DNA of 64,000 nucleotides, taken from positions 186,001 to 250,000 of the forward strand of contig CANRWW010000001.1 of assembly GCA_947643665.1 (NCBI GenBank), written 5' to 3'. The DNA is from an uncultured Porphyromonadaceae bacterium (GTDB lineage Bacteria > Bacteroidota > Bacteroidia > Bacteroidales > Muribaculaceae). Position 1 is the stretch's first letter, and the number at the start of each line of letters is the position of its first letter. Below are positions 8,434 to 16,954 of this stretch, piece by piece. A program made the position numbers and the translations under genes. Under the pieces are notes generated by a model. The model was not told the origin of the DNA. It ran no database searches and saw nothing but the letters and a program-made list of their open reading frames with translations.

Positions 8434-10386
8434 CTACTTTCTATTCCCATGACGCGCAGCGTCATGGGAATAGAAAGCCACCAACTCCTCGTCGGGTTCA
8501 ATTCCGGCGTATTGCGGGCATTCCTGCCTTATGGCATGTAGTGCAATGGCACGTGTCATAAGTATGTCGTCATGATGCCCTTTCCGTGCTCCGTAGCTTC
8601 CGTTGGGGCGCAGCTCATAGACCGACAGCTCATGGCAAGCCTCCATGTCGCGCTCTTCATAAGTGCCGTCGCGCACCGCCCCTATCAGTTCTGTTATTAT
8701 CATCTGTTTTGTAGCGCGGTTAGTATGGAAACCTGGCCGCGGTGTCCCTGTGCCGCCGTCAATATTCATCCGGTAATAAAGGTTGGAGTAATGTTCACAT
8801 AGTTCATTGAGGATATATTGCCCCTGGTCAGGTGTCTCGCTTTCGAGCGTGTTGGTCTCGAATATGAGCATCCCTCGGTTGTAATAAGTCGCTATTGCCG
8901 CGGCTTTCCATGTGAGGAGGTCGTGGTCGGTGTGTCCTCTCCACTGTGCCACCACTTTCGGATGTGCACTCTGTTCAAGCACGGCTATCACGCTCCAGTC
9001 GGAATTGAGGCTTCTTCCACCGACATCCACTGCGATCATATATCGTTTCCATGTCGCGGGATGTTCCCAGATAGAGAGGCATCCGGTACTGTCAGAGGTG
9101 AATTTTACCCCCGCCAATGACCGTGATCCAAGTATCGCGCCACCTTCGGCAACAATTTCTCCGCGTGCTACAGGCTCAGTGCACAGGCGGCTCATCCGTT
9201 CCACGGCTTCGGTGGAAAAAACATTGCTTCCCGTATTGGCGAATGCCTCGTGCGGATTTGAAGGATATTCCGCCATCATTGCCTGATGGTCGGCATACTC
9301 CCGTCGTTTGCGGTGATACCAGCACAGGCTCTCCAGTGTGGCCCCCTCTTTCCATAAGGCACGTTCGTAAGCATCCAGGCTCTCCCAAAGCCGTCGCACG
9401 TTTTTAACCGGAGCGGTGTATATCTCTATTTCATGCCAGGGCACGAAGACCGCCATCTTGTCGCTCTTGCCGTTTTCGCTTCTTACCCATTCGGAATGGA
9501 AAAAATTTCCCATTCCGTTGGCTGTGGACTCATATACTACCAGGGTGTCCGGTTCCGTGGCTATGGCTCCGCATATGGCTCTTACGAAATCTGCCGGTGT
9601 GCTTTTGGGAGTATCTTTCCAGAAAGCTACCTCCGACAGATGCGCCATGGCATAGTCGGCACCGCGTATTGAGTCTTGCCGTTCCGATGATCCTATGGTA
9701 ACCCTGCATCCCCTGCCGGCGATCTCCCTTATCAGGTCCTGCCCTTCGAAACGGATGAGCTTTGGCGATATGTCACCATCCCATAACTCTTCGGGATAAT
9801 TGGCAAGCATTGTGGAGTACATGCCGCGTATGTTGGCGCTCGCCCTTGCCACATGGGCACATATCAGTGAATGCCAATGCCGTGCGCGTGTGCATTGGAT
9901 CCATGCCATGTACATCTGCACAAGGGTGCTTCCGCCCCATTGGCGTGCTTTTAGCATGATGATTCTTATCGGTTCCCCCTCCAGGCGTTTTTCCTCCATC
10001 ATGGCCAGGACCCGCCTTTGGGGTCTGTTGAGCCTGAACGGTATTAGCCTGGACGACTGTTTGTCTTTTATTTTAACACATGTGACTGCCCAGTATTCAA
10101 AATCGTATCTGCATCTCAGGCGCATCCATTCCGTGCGGTTTCCAAGGCGTTTGTATTCAGGCGATGCGTGCATTTCTGCAGGGATGTATTCATATCGGTT
10201 AAGTGTCAGCGTCTTATCCCTTATGCGTTTACGTCTGATTTTTCTGTTGCGGTGGCAGTAACCGAAGGCTCCCGCACCCGTTCCGGGATCGTACCCCTCC
10301 TCCTCTTTTCTGATAGCTTCGATTCGCCGGCGGTTCTCGTCGGTGATTTTCTCTATTCCATCTCTTTTACTGTCTGTTGCTCCCAT
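8434..10386 (-). CDS. Orphan phage terminase large subunit (TerL-like)
   Basis: TerL is the packaging motor of tailed phages: an ATPase that pumps DNA plus an RNase-H-fold nuclease that cuts it. Both parts are visible. From ATG at 10386 (650 residues; the frame opens at 10452) the Walker A-like MLKARQWGGST is near 144-154, the Walker B-like HLSEVAFW near 249, and the coupling motif ESTANG near 286. The nuclease part has MIAVDVGGRSLNSDWS, an acidic IFETNTLESE segment, and the final HHDDILMTRA. All acidic positions expected for activity seem present. No small terminase, portal, capsid or integrase is seen nearby: the neighbours are an exopolysaccharide gene and the dcw operon. It may be a phage remnant, a domesticated gene or part of a dispersed element. 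A 19-bp perfect inverted repeat overlaps its last codons. Confidence 0.8.
   Translation of the reverse strand: MGATDSKRDGIEKITDENRRRIEAIRKEEEGYDPGTGAGAFGYCHRNRKIRRKRIRDKTLTLNRYEYIPAEMHASPEYKRLGNRTEWMRLRCRYDFEYWAVTCVKIKDKQSSRLIPFRLNRPQRRVLAMMEEKRLEGEPIRIIMLKARQWGGSTLVQMYMAWIQCTRARHWHSLICAHVARASANIRGMYSTMLANYPEELWDGDISPKLIRFEGQDLIREIAGRGCRVTIGSSERQDSIRGADYAMAHLSEVAFWKDTPKSTPADFVRAICGAIATEPDTLVVYESTANGMGNFFHSEWVRSENGKSDKMAVFVPWHEIEIYTAPVKNVRRLWESLDAYERALWKEGATLESLCWYHRKRREYADHQAMMAEYPSNPHEAFANTGSNVFSTEAVERMSRLCTEPVARGEIVAEGGAILGSRSLAGVKFTSDSTGCLSIWEHPATWKRYMIAVDVGGRSLNSDWSVIAVLEQSAHPKVVAQWRGHTDHDLLTWKAAAIATYYNRGMLIFETNTLESETPDQGQYILNELCEHYSNLYYRMNIDGGTGTPRPGFHTNRATKQMIITELIGAVRDGTYEERDMEACHELSVYELRPNGSYGARKGHHDDILMTRAIALHAIRQECPQYAGIEPDEELVAFYSHDAARHGNRK
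8437..8477. repeat. Perfect 19-bp inverted repeat across the end of the terminase gene
   Basis: Arms 8437-8455 and 8459-8477 are exact reverse complements with a 3-base loop (GCA). The repeat encodes the last residues of the terminase reading frame (YSHDAARHGNRK) and includes its 3' end. No T run follows on either strand, so it is not a standard terminator. Confidence 0.9.
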
Positions 10387-10395
10387 ATTGTGTTT

Positions 10396-10417
10396 TTCCG
10401 CAAAATTACTTGCGGAA
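10396..10417. promoter_or_regulatory. 8-bp inverted repeat just upstream of the terminase start codon
   Basis: TTCCGCAA (10396-10403) and TTGCGGAA (10410-10417) form a perfect inverted repeat with a 6-base spacer, ending 10 bases before the ATG at 10386. On the minus strand it contains TAATTTTG, a fit to the -7 promoter box, but no TTTG at the normal distance. It could be an operator or an RNA hairpin limiting translation. Confidence 0.55.
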
Positions 10418-10500
10418 GCATATGGTTTGCCCCCTTGTTTTGCAAAAAACATTATGTACCGTTATGCCCTATGTATGGCGCCACCTTCCGTTTTGGAAAT

Positions 10501-10551
10501 AAAAAAGACGGCGTGTCAAAATTCATGAATTTTGACACGCCGACTTTTTTT
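10501..10551. terminator. Strong bidirectional terminator after the dcw operon
   Basis: A 34-base perfect palindrome (10509-10542) is flanked by six A (10501-10506) and seven T (10545-10551), so it works on both strands. It lies about 170 bases past the ftsZ stop and upstream of the terminase gene, separating the two minus-strand units. Confidence 0.9.
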
Positions 10552-10596
10552 GTTCTGATGGCGAGGGTGCTGTCAGAATGGTTCCAGATGGTAGGA

Positions 10597-10658
10597 GCCT
10601 GAGGGTGAGGGTGACGGGAGTTGACTTTGGTCAATGACCGAGCCCGAATCCCTCAGGC
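10597..10658. other. Structured element in the region downstream of ftsZ
   Basis: GCCTGAGGG (10597-10605) pairs with CCCTCAGGC (10650-10658), a perfect 9-bp stem. Inside, CGGG/CCCG and TTGAC-TTTG-GTCAA (10621-10634) can pair further. The gene-free stretch 10387-10717 (331 bases) thus holds this element, the terminator and the terminase upstream region; I see no reading frame worth calling in it. Confidence 0.55.
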
Positions 10659-10717
10659 GACGACCCAGATGGGCCATTATGACACACCATCTTGTATGTA
10701 TAGGATATTTATGTTTT

Positions 10718-12133
10718 TCAGAACTCTATGCGGTGGCTGCCGCTTTCAGGAGTGTAACGCTGCGTCTCCTTGTTCGGTGTGACAAGCGGCAGGTCTGCGG
10801 GCGCGTTGTTGGACTGCGGGGCGGATTGCTGCTGTACGGTAGATGCCGCGGTTTTTGGAACGTTGTTGCGCACTTCGTCGGCAACGCGTTTGTCGCGGTT
10901 GTAAGCGGGGGAGTGCTCAAAAGTCTCAATCACCGCATTGTCATCGAACTGGTCGGGACGGAGCACTATGTAGCGCTGTGAAGCACGGGTCTGTTCCATT
11001 TTCTTCACCTTGGTGTCACCGTAGATCTTGCTGATGATTTTGCTTTCCTCCTCTGCCTGTTGTGCCTGGTCAAGCGGGGTCGGCTTCCTTACCCTTTCGA
11101 AGCCTCCCATACCGCCGGCGGATGGTATGTCTCCCCCTTTTATGGAGAGTGGGAATCCGGCGGCGAGAATTGTCATCTTTACCTTGTTGCCTAGGGTGTC
11201 GTCGAAGCAGATACCGTAAATAACGTCAACATCTTTGTCTATGTTGGAGATGAAAGCAGTCAGTTCCTTTGCCTCGCCCATTACAAACCGGTCCTCAGCC
11301 TGGCGGGAGAAATACAGGTTGAAAAGCAGGCGCTTGGAACGCGAGATATCCTTGTTTTTCAGGAGCGGGGAGTTGAGTGCGTCGTCTATGGCTTTGCTTA
11401 CGCGGTTTTCCCCCTCTCCGTAACCGGTGGATATGATGGCAGCCCCACCCTCGCGCAGGGTGGTGTTCACATCGTTGAAGTCAAGGTTCATGTAGCCGTC
11501 GCAGGTTATCAGCTCCGAGATGGAACGTGCCGCGTTGGTAAGGGTGTCATCAGCCTTGCCGAAAGCATTTATGAGGTCAAGGTCATGGTAGATCTCGGTC
11601 AACTGCTCATTGTTTACGACAAGAAGGGCATCCACATATTTGCTCATCTCTTCGGCGCCGTCCAGAGCCTTGAGTATCTTTTTCTGTCCTTCGAAGAAGA
11701 AAGGGATGGTGACTATACCGATGGTAAGCAGTCCGCGCTCCTGGGCTATGCGCGCCACTACCGGTGCCGCTCCTGTACCGGTGCCGCCACCCATACCTGC
11801 CGTTATGAACACCATTTTGGTTTCGTCGTCAAACAGGCGTGCTATATCCTCGGCGCTCTCTTCGGCTGCTTCACGGGCGAGTTCGGGCTTGTTTCCGGCT
11901 CCAAGTCCTTTGGTTGTCTGCGGGCCTATAAGCAATTTATTGGGAACGACCGAATTTTTCAATGCCTGGCGGTCTGTGTTGCATACGACGAATGATACTT
12001 TCTCAACGCCCTGTTCAAACATGTGGTTGACGGCATTGTCGCCACCGCCGCCAACACCTATTATCTTGATAATCACATCGCCGGTCTGATCTTCGACAAA
12101 CGATGAAGTCTGGTCTATGTCTTCTATGCTCAT
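10718..12133 (-). CDS. ftsZ: Cell division GTPase FtsZ
   Basis: FtsZ is the tubulin-like GTPase that polymerises into the division ring. The nucleotide-binding GVGGGGDNAVN is at 26-36, the tubulin signature GMGGGTGTG at 113-121, and the T7-loop region around NLDFNDVNTTL is present. The GTPase core ends near residue 325; a ~145-residue linker rich in Gln, Ser and Pro follows, and the protein ends RYTPESGSHRIEF. At 471 residues it is long, as is usual in Bacteroidetes because of the C-terminal linker. It is the last gene of the dcw operon, 29 bases after ftsA, and is followed by a structured stretch and a strong terminator. Confidence 0.97.
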   Translation of the reverse strand: MSIEDIDQTSSFVEDQTGDVIIKIIGVGGGGDNAVNHMFEQGVEKVSFVVCNTDRQALKNSVVPNKLLIGPQTTKGLGAGNKPELAREAAEESAEDIARLFDDETKMVFITAGMGGGTGTGAAPVVARIAQERGLLTIGIVTIPFFFEGQKKILKALDGAEEMSKYVDALLVVNNEQLTEIYHDLDLINAFGKADDTLTNAARSISELITCDGYMNLDFNDVNTTLREGGAAIISTGYGEGENRVSKAIDDALNSPLLKNKDISRSKRLLFNLYFSRQAEDRFVMGEAKELTAFISNIDKDVDVIYGICFDDTLGNKVKMTILAAGFPLSIKGGDIPSAGGMGGFERVRKPTPLDQAQQAEEESKIISKIYGDTKVKKMEQTRASQRYIVLRPDQFDDNAVIETFEHSPAYNRDKRVADEVRNNVPKTAASTVQQQSAPQSNNAPADLPLVTPNKETQRYTPESGSHRIEF

Positions 12134-12162
12134 TGGTTCGATGTTGTTTTTGGGGATGGCGG

Positions 12163-13557
12163 TTATTCTTCGTTTTCGAGATCTTCCTGCTCTTTCATTA
12201 TCATGGAAAGGCGTTCCTGCAGTCGGTCAAGCCAGGATTTTCCAGTTTTTACAGGCTTTTTATCGGCCTTTTTATCCTCGTCGTCATACAGCCGTCCTAT
12301 CCTTACTGTATCTTCCTCCTTTGATGGGTTGCCGTGGGAATATATCTTCTCGTATCCGTTGCGCTCATCGTTGGATTCTTCATTTTCTGCATCTTCAGGT
12401 ATCTCGGTGCATTCTTCGTATGGGTCTTTTGAGGCGTCAAGAAGTATAGAGATCACATCTACAGCGTCGGTACCATGGATTGAACCGTCTGATATGCGTA
12501 CAGACGCGTTAGGAGCGCCTTGACGCACTTTGAGGTTGCTTTCCTGGGCAAGCAGGTCATTGAAGCCGCGCAAGCGTGCCCCACCTCCTACTACGACTAT
12601 GCCCCCGGGAAGTTCCGAATCGTCTACACCGGCATATTCCAGCTGGGCCATGATGTTTGCAATGATCTCGTCGGTGCGGGCATGTACATAGTTGTTTATC
12701 TCCGTGTAGTCTATGCCGTCTGCCGACTGCATTTTGCGGCGGGTGCCATCCTGCGGAAGAGCGTTGCCGCTCACACGTTTTATCTCCTCTGCCCGCTCTT
12801 CGGTATAATTGAGTGTGGTAAGGTCAAGTGTGATGTTCCGTGAACCCATAGGAAGGGTCGCCTGGTATATTGCGGCTCCGTTTTTGAATATTGCCACAGA
12901 AGTGGTCTCGGCGCCGAAATCAACCAGCATGGATCCTAGCCTGCGCTCGTCGTCGGTAAGCACCATGTCTGCTTCGGCAAGCGTGCGGTTCACATAATCT
13001 ATGATATTGAAGCCGGCACGTTCACCCACAACCCTTCTAAGCATCCGTTTGATTTTGGGATCGCAGCTTATCACTGTCATGCGGGCGGCGAGACGGTTGC
13101 CGTATGTGCCTACGGGGTTTGCCTGGGTCTTGTCATCAACAGTGAAACGTACCGGGACCACCTCCACCACATCGCGGGTAGGATCTACGGTTGCAGAGGC
13201 TTTCTGCATCAGTTCGGTAATTATGGGGCGGGTTATTTCCGTTTCTGTAGGAAGGGTCAGATCCACATCGACGGTGCGGCTGAGCAATGAACGTCCTCCT
13301 AGAGCCACATAAGCTCCGGTGATGATGCGGGGAGCCACGCGCGGGTATGCTTCCAGGCGTTCGGCGACACGTTGCAGTGCATCGCTTACCTCCGTGTTCT
13401 CAATGCAGCCGTAACGCACCTTGTCAATGAGCCGCTCTTCCTCTGTGGCAACTACATCCACTACACCTGAGCGGTCCACAATACCAACGGCGCCCCTTAT
13501 TTTGGAGCTGCCTATCTCAAATGCCACTATATAGCGATCCTGCTCTCTTTCTCCCAT
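12163..13557 (-). CDS. ftsA: Cell division protein FtsA
   Basis: FtsA is the actin-like ATPase that tethers FtsZ to the membrane. The start MGEREQDRYIVAFEIGSSKIRG carries the phosphate 1 motif (AFEIGSSK). The segment MLVDFGAETTSVAIF is the phosphate 2 motif and GGIVVVGGGARL the adenosine motif. The 464-residue protein ends with a charged linker and a helix SWLDRLQERLSMIMKEQE that fits the family's amphipathic membrane-binding end. It lies between ftsQ (7 bases upstream) and ftsZ. Confidence 0.96.
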   Translation of the reverse strand: MGEREQDRYIVAFEIGSSKIRGAVGIVDRSGVVDVVATEEERLIDKVRYGCIENTEVSDALQRVAERLEAYPRVAPRIITGAYVALGGRSLLSRTVDVDLTLPTETEITRPIITELMQKASATVDPTRDVVEVVPVRFTVDDKTQANPVGTYGNRLAARMTVISCDPKIKRMLRRVVGERAGFNIIDYVNRTLAEADMVLTDDERRLGSMLVDFGAETTSVAIFKNGAAIYQATLPMGSRNITLDLTTLNYTEERAEEIKRVSGNALPQDGTRRKMQSADGIDYTEINNYVHARTDEIIANIMAQLEYAGVDDSELPGGIVVVGGGARLRGFNDLLAQESNLKVRQGAPNASVRISDGSIHGTDAVDVISILLDASKDPYEECTEIPEDAENEESNDERNGYEKIYSHGNPSKEEDTVRIGRLYDDEDKKADKKPVKTGKSWLDRLQERLSMIMKEQEDLENEE

Positions 13558-13564
13558 ACTTGTT

Positions 13565-14428
13565 TCAATTGTTAATCGTCTTAACGCTGTCGGTATCTAC
13601 TGAGGTTAGCATGGAGTTTACATCCTCGTCGTATATCTCGTCGTCAGCGCGGTCAAATCTTATAAGTGGTTCCGGCAATGATTTTTCCCGGCGGGTAGCT
13701 ACTATCTGTCCTCTCCATTTTACTGAAATTGTATCATAATAGTTCCACCCTTTTATCGGCATCACCTTGTGATACATCAGCATTACACGCTCCAGCTTGT
13801 CGTCTATATTATCCGGCTCGCCAAGATTTATCACATGGCCGCGGATCATAGGCACAAGCAGCACGTCATGGCTTCCTGCCTCCACTGCCACATGCGATAC
13901 GATAGCGTTCCATGACGAGTCTGAAGCTATCCGGTTTATCAGGGGCAGCAGGGATACCGGTGTGCGCACTGAATCGAAAGCACCGGTGATCACAGGCACA
14001 TCCAGACGGAAACGGGCATTGGCTGTAAGGCGTTTGCCTTGCCGGTTTATGTAATATGAAGACCCGTGGTTGTCAAATATGCGGGCCACCGGCTGCATCG
14101 GTGTGACTGTAAGCAGCAACCGCTTGTCTGCAAGCCGCTCTACATTGGCGTGCTCTATGTTGTCAATGCTCTCCAGGGAGTCCTCTATTTTCTGGGTGTC
14201 AATGGTGTGCAACGGCATGTCTGTGCGGTTGAGTTTCCACTCTTTAAGGAGTGAGCTGATCTCAGCCGGGGTTACGAAGTTACGTGATGTCGGGCTTTGG
14301 AGCACATGCACATCTATACCGGTGCATATCTCTTTTGCTGCCATGCTGTCTGCCCATATGAGTGCAAACACCACGTAGCCGATGAGAATCAGCGACAACA
14401 CACAGCGTATGACGGCGGTTTTTGACAT
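13565..14428 (-). CDS. ftsQ: Cell division protein FtsQ (DivIB family)
   Basis: FtsQ is a bitopic divisome protein that recruits the FtsL/FtsB partners. One membrane helix is seen at about 8-28 (IRCVLSLILIGYVVFALIWA), then a POTRA-like region with NFVTPAEISSLLKEW and DSLESIDNIEHANVERLADK, where the second half is the usual strand-turn-strand. The length (287) fits. Identity rests on this layout and on position between murC and ftsA, because FtsQ sequences are poorly conserved. Its ATG overlaps the murC stop, pointing to translational coupling. Confidence 0.92.
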   Translation of the reverse strand: MSKTAVIRCVLSLILIGYVVFALIWADSMAAKEICTGIDVHVLQSPTSRNFVTPAEISSLLKEWKLNRTDMPLHTIDTQKIEDSLESIDNIEHANVERLADKRLLLTVTPMQPVARIFDNHGSSYYINRQGKRLTANARFRLDVPVITGAFDSVRTPVSLLPLINRIASDSSWNAIVSHVAVEAGSHDVLLVPMIRGHVINLGEPDNIDDKLERVMLMYHKVMPIKGWNYYDTISVKWRGQIVATRREKSLPEPLIRFDRADDEIYDEDVNSMLTSVDTDSVKTINN

Positions 14429-15798
14429 TAACTGTTAATTGCTATTTGATTGACAAGGTCGGCGATATCTCCGGCACCGGCGGTTAAAAGTATTTCAAAG
14501 TTACTGTTTTTTACCGTATCTATCAAATCCTCACGCCTTTTCAACAGTTTTTTTTCTGTCGTCACCAGATCATGGATCATTTCTGATGTCACTCCGGGTA
14601 TAGGTTCCTCGCGTGCCGGGTAGATCGGCAGAAGTATCACATTGTCTGCCAGCGATAACGCCTCTGCAAATTCGCGGTGGAAATCGCGTGTGCGTGTGAA
14701 AAGGTGGGGCTGGAACGCCACTGTCAGCCGGCGGCCAGGATAGAGCGCCTTTACAGAAAGTATTGACGCCCGCAATTCATCGGGATGGTGTGCGTAGTCG
14801 TCAATGATGGCACGGCCGTTAGCCCCGTTTTCTTTCAGATGGAACTCGAAGCGCCGTTTGGGTCCCATGAATGTGCTTATGGCCTCGCGGGCGATGTCGG
14901 GATCCATGTCGCCGGTGAGATGGCATGCGGCGAGCGCTGCCACGGCATTTTCCACATTTATTTCTACCGGTACCCCGAGATTGATATTGTCTATGCGCCC
15001 GCCGGGATATACGAAATCGAAATGTACCTCACCGTTTCCACGGCGTATGTTCTCGGCGTGGAAGTCACCCTCCTCCTTTGAATAGGTATATGTTTTTACC
15101 CCTTTTGCAGGACGTGGCTTCAGCTTAAGTCCGGTATGCAGTACCAGGGCGCCGTCCGGACGTACCAGTTCGGTAAAGAGTGCGAATCCTTCCAGGTATC
15201 CCTCCTCGTCGCCATAAATGTCAAGGTGGTCTGGATCTGTGGCGGTTACAACTGCCACGTAGGGGCAGAGATGGTGGAAAGACCGGTCAAATTCGTCTGC
15301 CTCCACTACGGAGTAGCTGCTTGAGGGGTCAAGCAGGTAATTGGAGCCGTAGTTCCGCAGGATGCCGCCCAGAAACGCGTTGCAGCCGCATTCGCAGTTG
15401 TGCATTATGTGGGCTGCCATTGAAGAGGTGGTGGTTTTGCCATGTGTGCCTGAGAAGCACAATGCCTTGCTTCCGCGGGTGATTTCTCCCAGCAGGGCGG
15501 CGCGTTTTACCACCTGGAAACCATTCTCCCGGAAGTAACTCAGCACCCGGTTGGCCGCAGGTACGGCAGGTGTATATACCACAAGTGTGGTCTCTTTATC
15601 GCGGAACGCCGCAGGTATGGCTTTCTCCACATCATCTTCGAAGCATATGTGTGCGCCCTCTTTTCCAAGAGTGTCTGTAAGGTCTGAACGCGCATGGTCA
15701 TACCCTGCCACAGGTATTCTCTTGGCAAGATAATATCTTTCAAGAGCTGCCATACCGATCCCGCCGGCTCCTACGAAATATATCTGCTTGATTTCCAC
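14428..15798 (-). CDS. murC: UDP-N-acetylmuramate--L-alanine ligase MurC
   Basis: MurC adds L-Ala to UDP-MurNAc with ATP, the first peptide step of peptidoglycan synthesis. The N-terminal IYFVGAGGIGMAALERYYL binds the UDP part, FSGTHGKTTTSSMAAH is the ATP-binding P-loop, and the middle domain has DPDHLDIYG. The C-terminal part (IIDDYAHHPDELRA) has the His and Asp residues typical of MurC. Length is normal (456). It follows murG by 7 bases in the operon. Confidence 0.97.
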   Translation of the reverse strand: MEIKQIYFVGAGGIGMAALERYYLAKRIPVAGYDHARSDLTDTLGKEGAHICFEDDVEKAIPAAFRDKETTLVVYTPAVPAANRVLSYFRENGFQVVKRAALLGEITRGSKALCFSGTHGKTTTSSMAAHIMHNCECGCNAFLGGILRNYGSNYLLDPSSSYSVVEADEFDRSFHHLCPYVAVVTATDPDHLDIYGDEEGYLEGFALFTELVRPDGALVLHTGLKLKPRPAKGVKTYTYSKEEGDFHAENIRRGNGEVHFDFVYPGGRIDNINLGVPVEINVENAVAALAACHLTGDMDPDIAREAISTFMGPKRRFEFHLKENGANGRAIIDDYAHHPDELRASILSVKALYPGRRLTVAFQPHLFTRTRDFHREFAEALSLADNVILLPIYPAREEPIPGVTSEMIHDLVTTEKKLLKRREDLIDTVKNSNFEILLTAGAGDIADLVNQIAINS

Positions 15799-15805
15799 TG
15801 TATGT

Positions 15806-16903
15806 TTATTTGTCTTTTATTAATTGTAAGAGTTCGTTGACGATACGTTCGTCCGAATTTCCCATTGCCATGGATTTTACGTTGGCGCTCAGTGCGTCGC
15901 GGCGTTTCTTGTCGCGCAGCAGCGCCGTTACGGCATCCTGGAGTCCCGCTTTGCAGTCGCGGTCCAGAATCATTATGGCGGCATAGCGGTTTGCAAGCGC
16001 CTCGGCGTTTTTGCGTTGGTGGTCTTCGGCCACATTCGGAGAGGGAACCAGTATGGCAGGTGCTCCTACAAGCTGTAATTCACTGATTGTGCTCGCTCCG
16101 GCACGGCTTACAACTACGTCGGCTGCGCGGTATGCCAGATCCATACGGCTAACGAACGGCACAGCCTTAAGGTTCGCGTCGTTTATGCTTTTTTCTGTGG
16201 CGATACACTCATCGGCATAAATTTTTCCTGTCTGCCAGAGTATTGCGGCACCTGATTGGAGCAATGCCGGAGCCGCTTCTTTGATGCTGTCATTTATGGT
16301 GCGTGCCCCGAGGCTTCCTCCTACCACAAGTACCAGCGGACGGTTCGGGTTGAAGCCGAGCTCACGTTTTGCGTCTTCACGGCTAAGGGTGGAACTTACT
16401 ATATCCTTTCTCACCGGATTGCCTGTCTTGACAATACGGCTTGCAGGAAAGAACCTGTCCATACCGTCATATGCTACGCAGATGCGGTCGGCTTTTGCAG
16501 CCAGAAGTTTGTTGGTAACGCCTGCGTATGAATTTTGTTCCTGGATAAGGGTGGGAATACCGTTTTTCTGTGCCTCTTTAAGCATGGGGCCGGAAGCATA
16601 TCCACCGACACCTACCGCCACATCAGGCTGGAAGTCGCGCAATATTTTTTTTGCCCTTCTCATGCTCCGGTACAGCTTTACCAGCACACTGAAATTGCGC
16701 CACAGGCGTTTGCGGTCGAACCCTGCGACCGGTAGTCCGACGATCTCGTATCCGGCGGCAGGCACGCGTTCCATTTCCATACGTCCTTCCGCTCCCACAA
16801 AGAGTATCCGTGCGTCGGGATTGCGGCGTTTCACGGCATTGGCTATTGCCACGGCAGGGAATATATGTCCTCCGGTTCCTCCACCGGATATAAGCACTTT
16901 CAT
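15806..16903 (-). CDS. murG: Undecaprenyldiphospho-muramoylpentapeptide beta-N-acetylglucosaminyltransferase MurG
   Basis: MurG transfers GlcNAc to lipid I at the inner face of the membrane, making lipid II. MKVLISGGGTGGHIFPAVAIA is the N-terminal glycine-rich loop, VGGYASGPML the acceptor loop, and VVGGSLGARTIND plus VVSRAGASTISE the UDP-GlcNAc-binding part. The 365-residue length is standard. It sits 51 bases after ftsW, one of the larger gaps in this operon. Confidence 0.97.
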   Translation of the reverse strand: MKVLISGGGTGGHIFPAVAIANAVKRRNPDARILFVGAEGRMEMERVPAAGYEIVGLPVAGFDRKRLWRNFSVLVKLYRSMRRAKKILRDFQPDVAVGVGGYASGPMLKEAQKNGIPTLIQEQNSYAGVTNKLLAAKADRICVAYDGMDRFFPASRIVKTGNPVRKDIVSSTLSREDAKRELGFNPNRPLVLVVGGSLGARTINDSIKEAAPALLQSGAAILWQTGKIYADECIATEKSINDANLKAVPFVSRMDLAYRAADVVVSRAGASTISELQLVGAPAILVPSPNVAEDHQRKNAEALANRYAAIMILDRDCKAGLQDAVTALLRDKKRRDALSANVKSMAMGNSDERIVNELLQLIKDK

Positions 16904-16954
16904 CTTAAGGTTCCAATGTAAAAGTGAAAAAAAGTTTTGCGGCAGATCCTGGAT

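Noticed and set aside
8437-8477. Inverted repeat as a phage attachment site
   Set aside because: No integrase gene and no second copy of a core sequence was found in the window; an inverted repeat is not an att-type direct repeat.
8334-8561. Short + strand frame with MISLIPLIPLMSLIPLI
   Set aside because: It comes from the TCTGATCCC repeats and the terminase end; a repeat translation, not a membrane protein.
10634-10981. Small + strand frame across the region after ftsZ
   Set aside because: Covers non-coding and antisense ftsZ sequence; no homology signal or start context.
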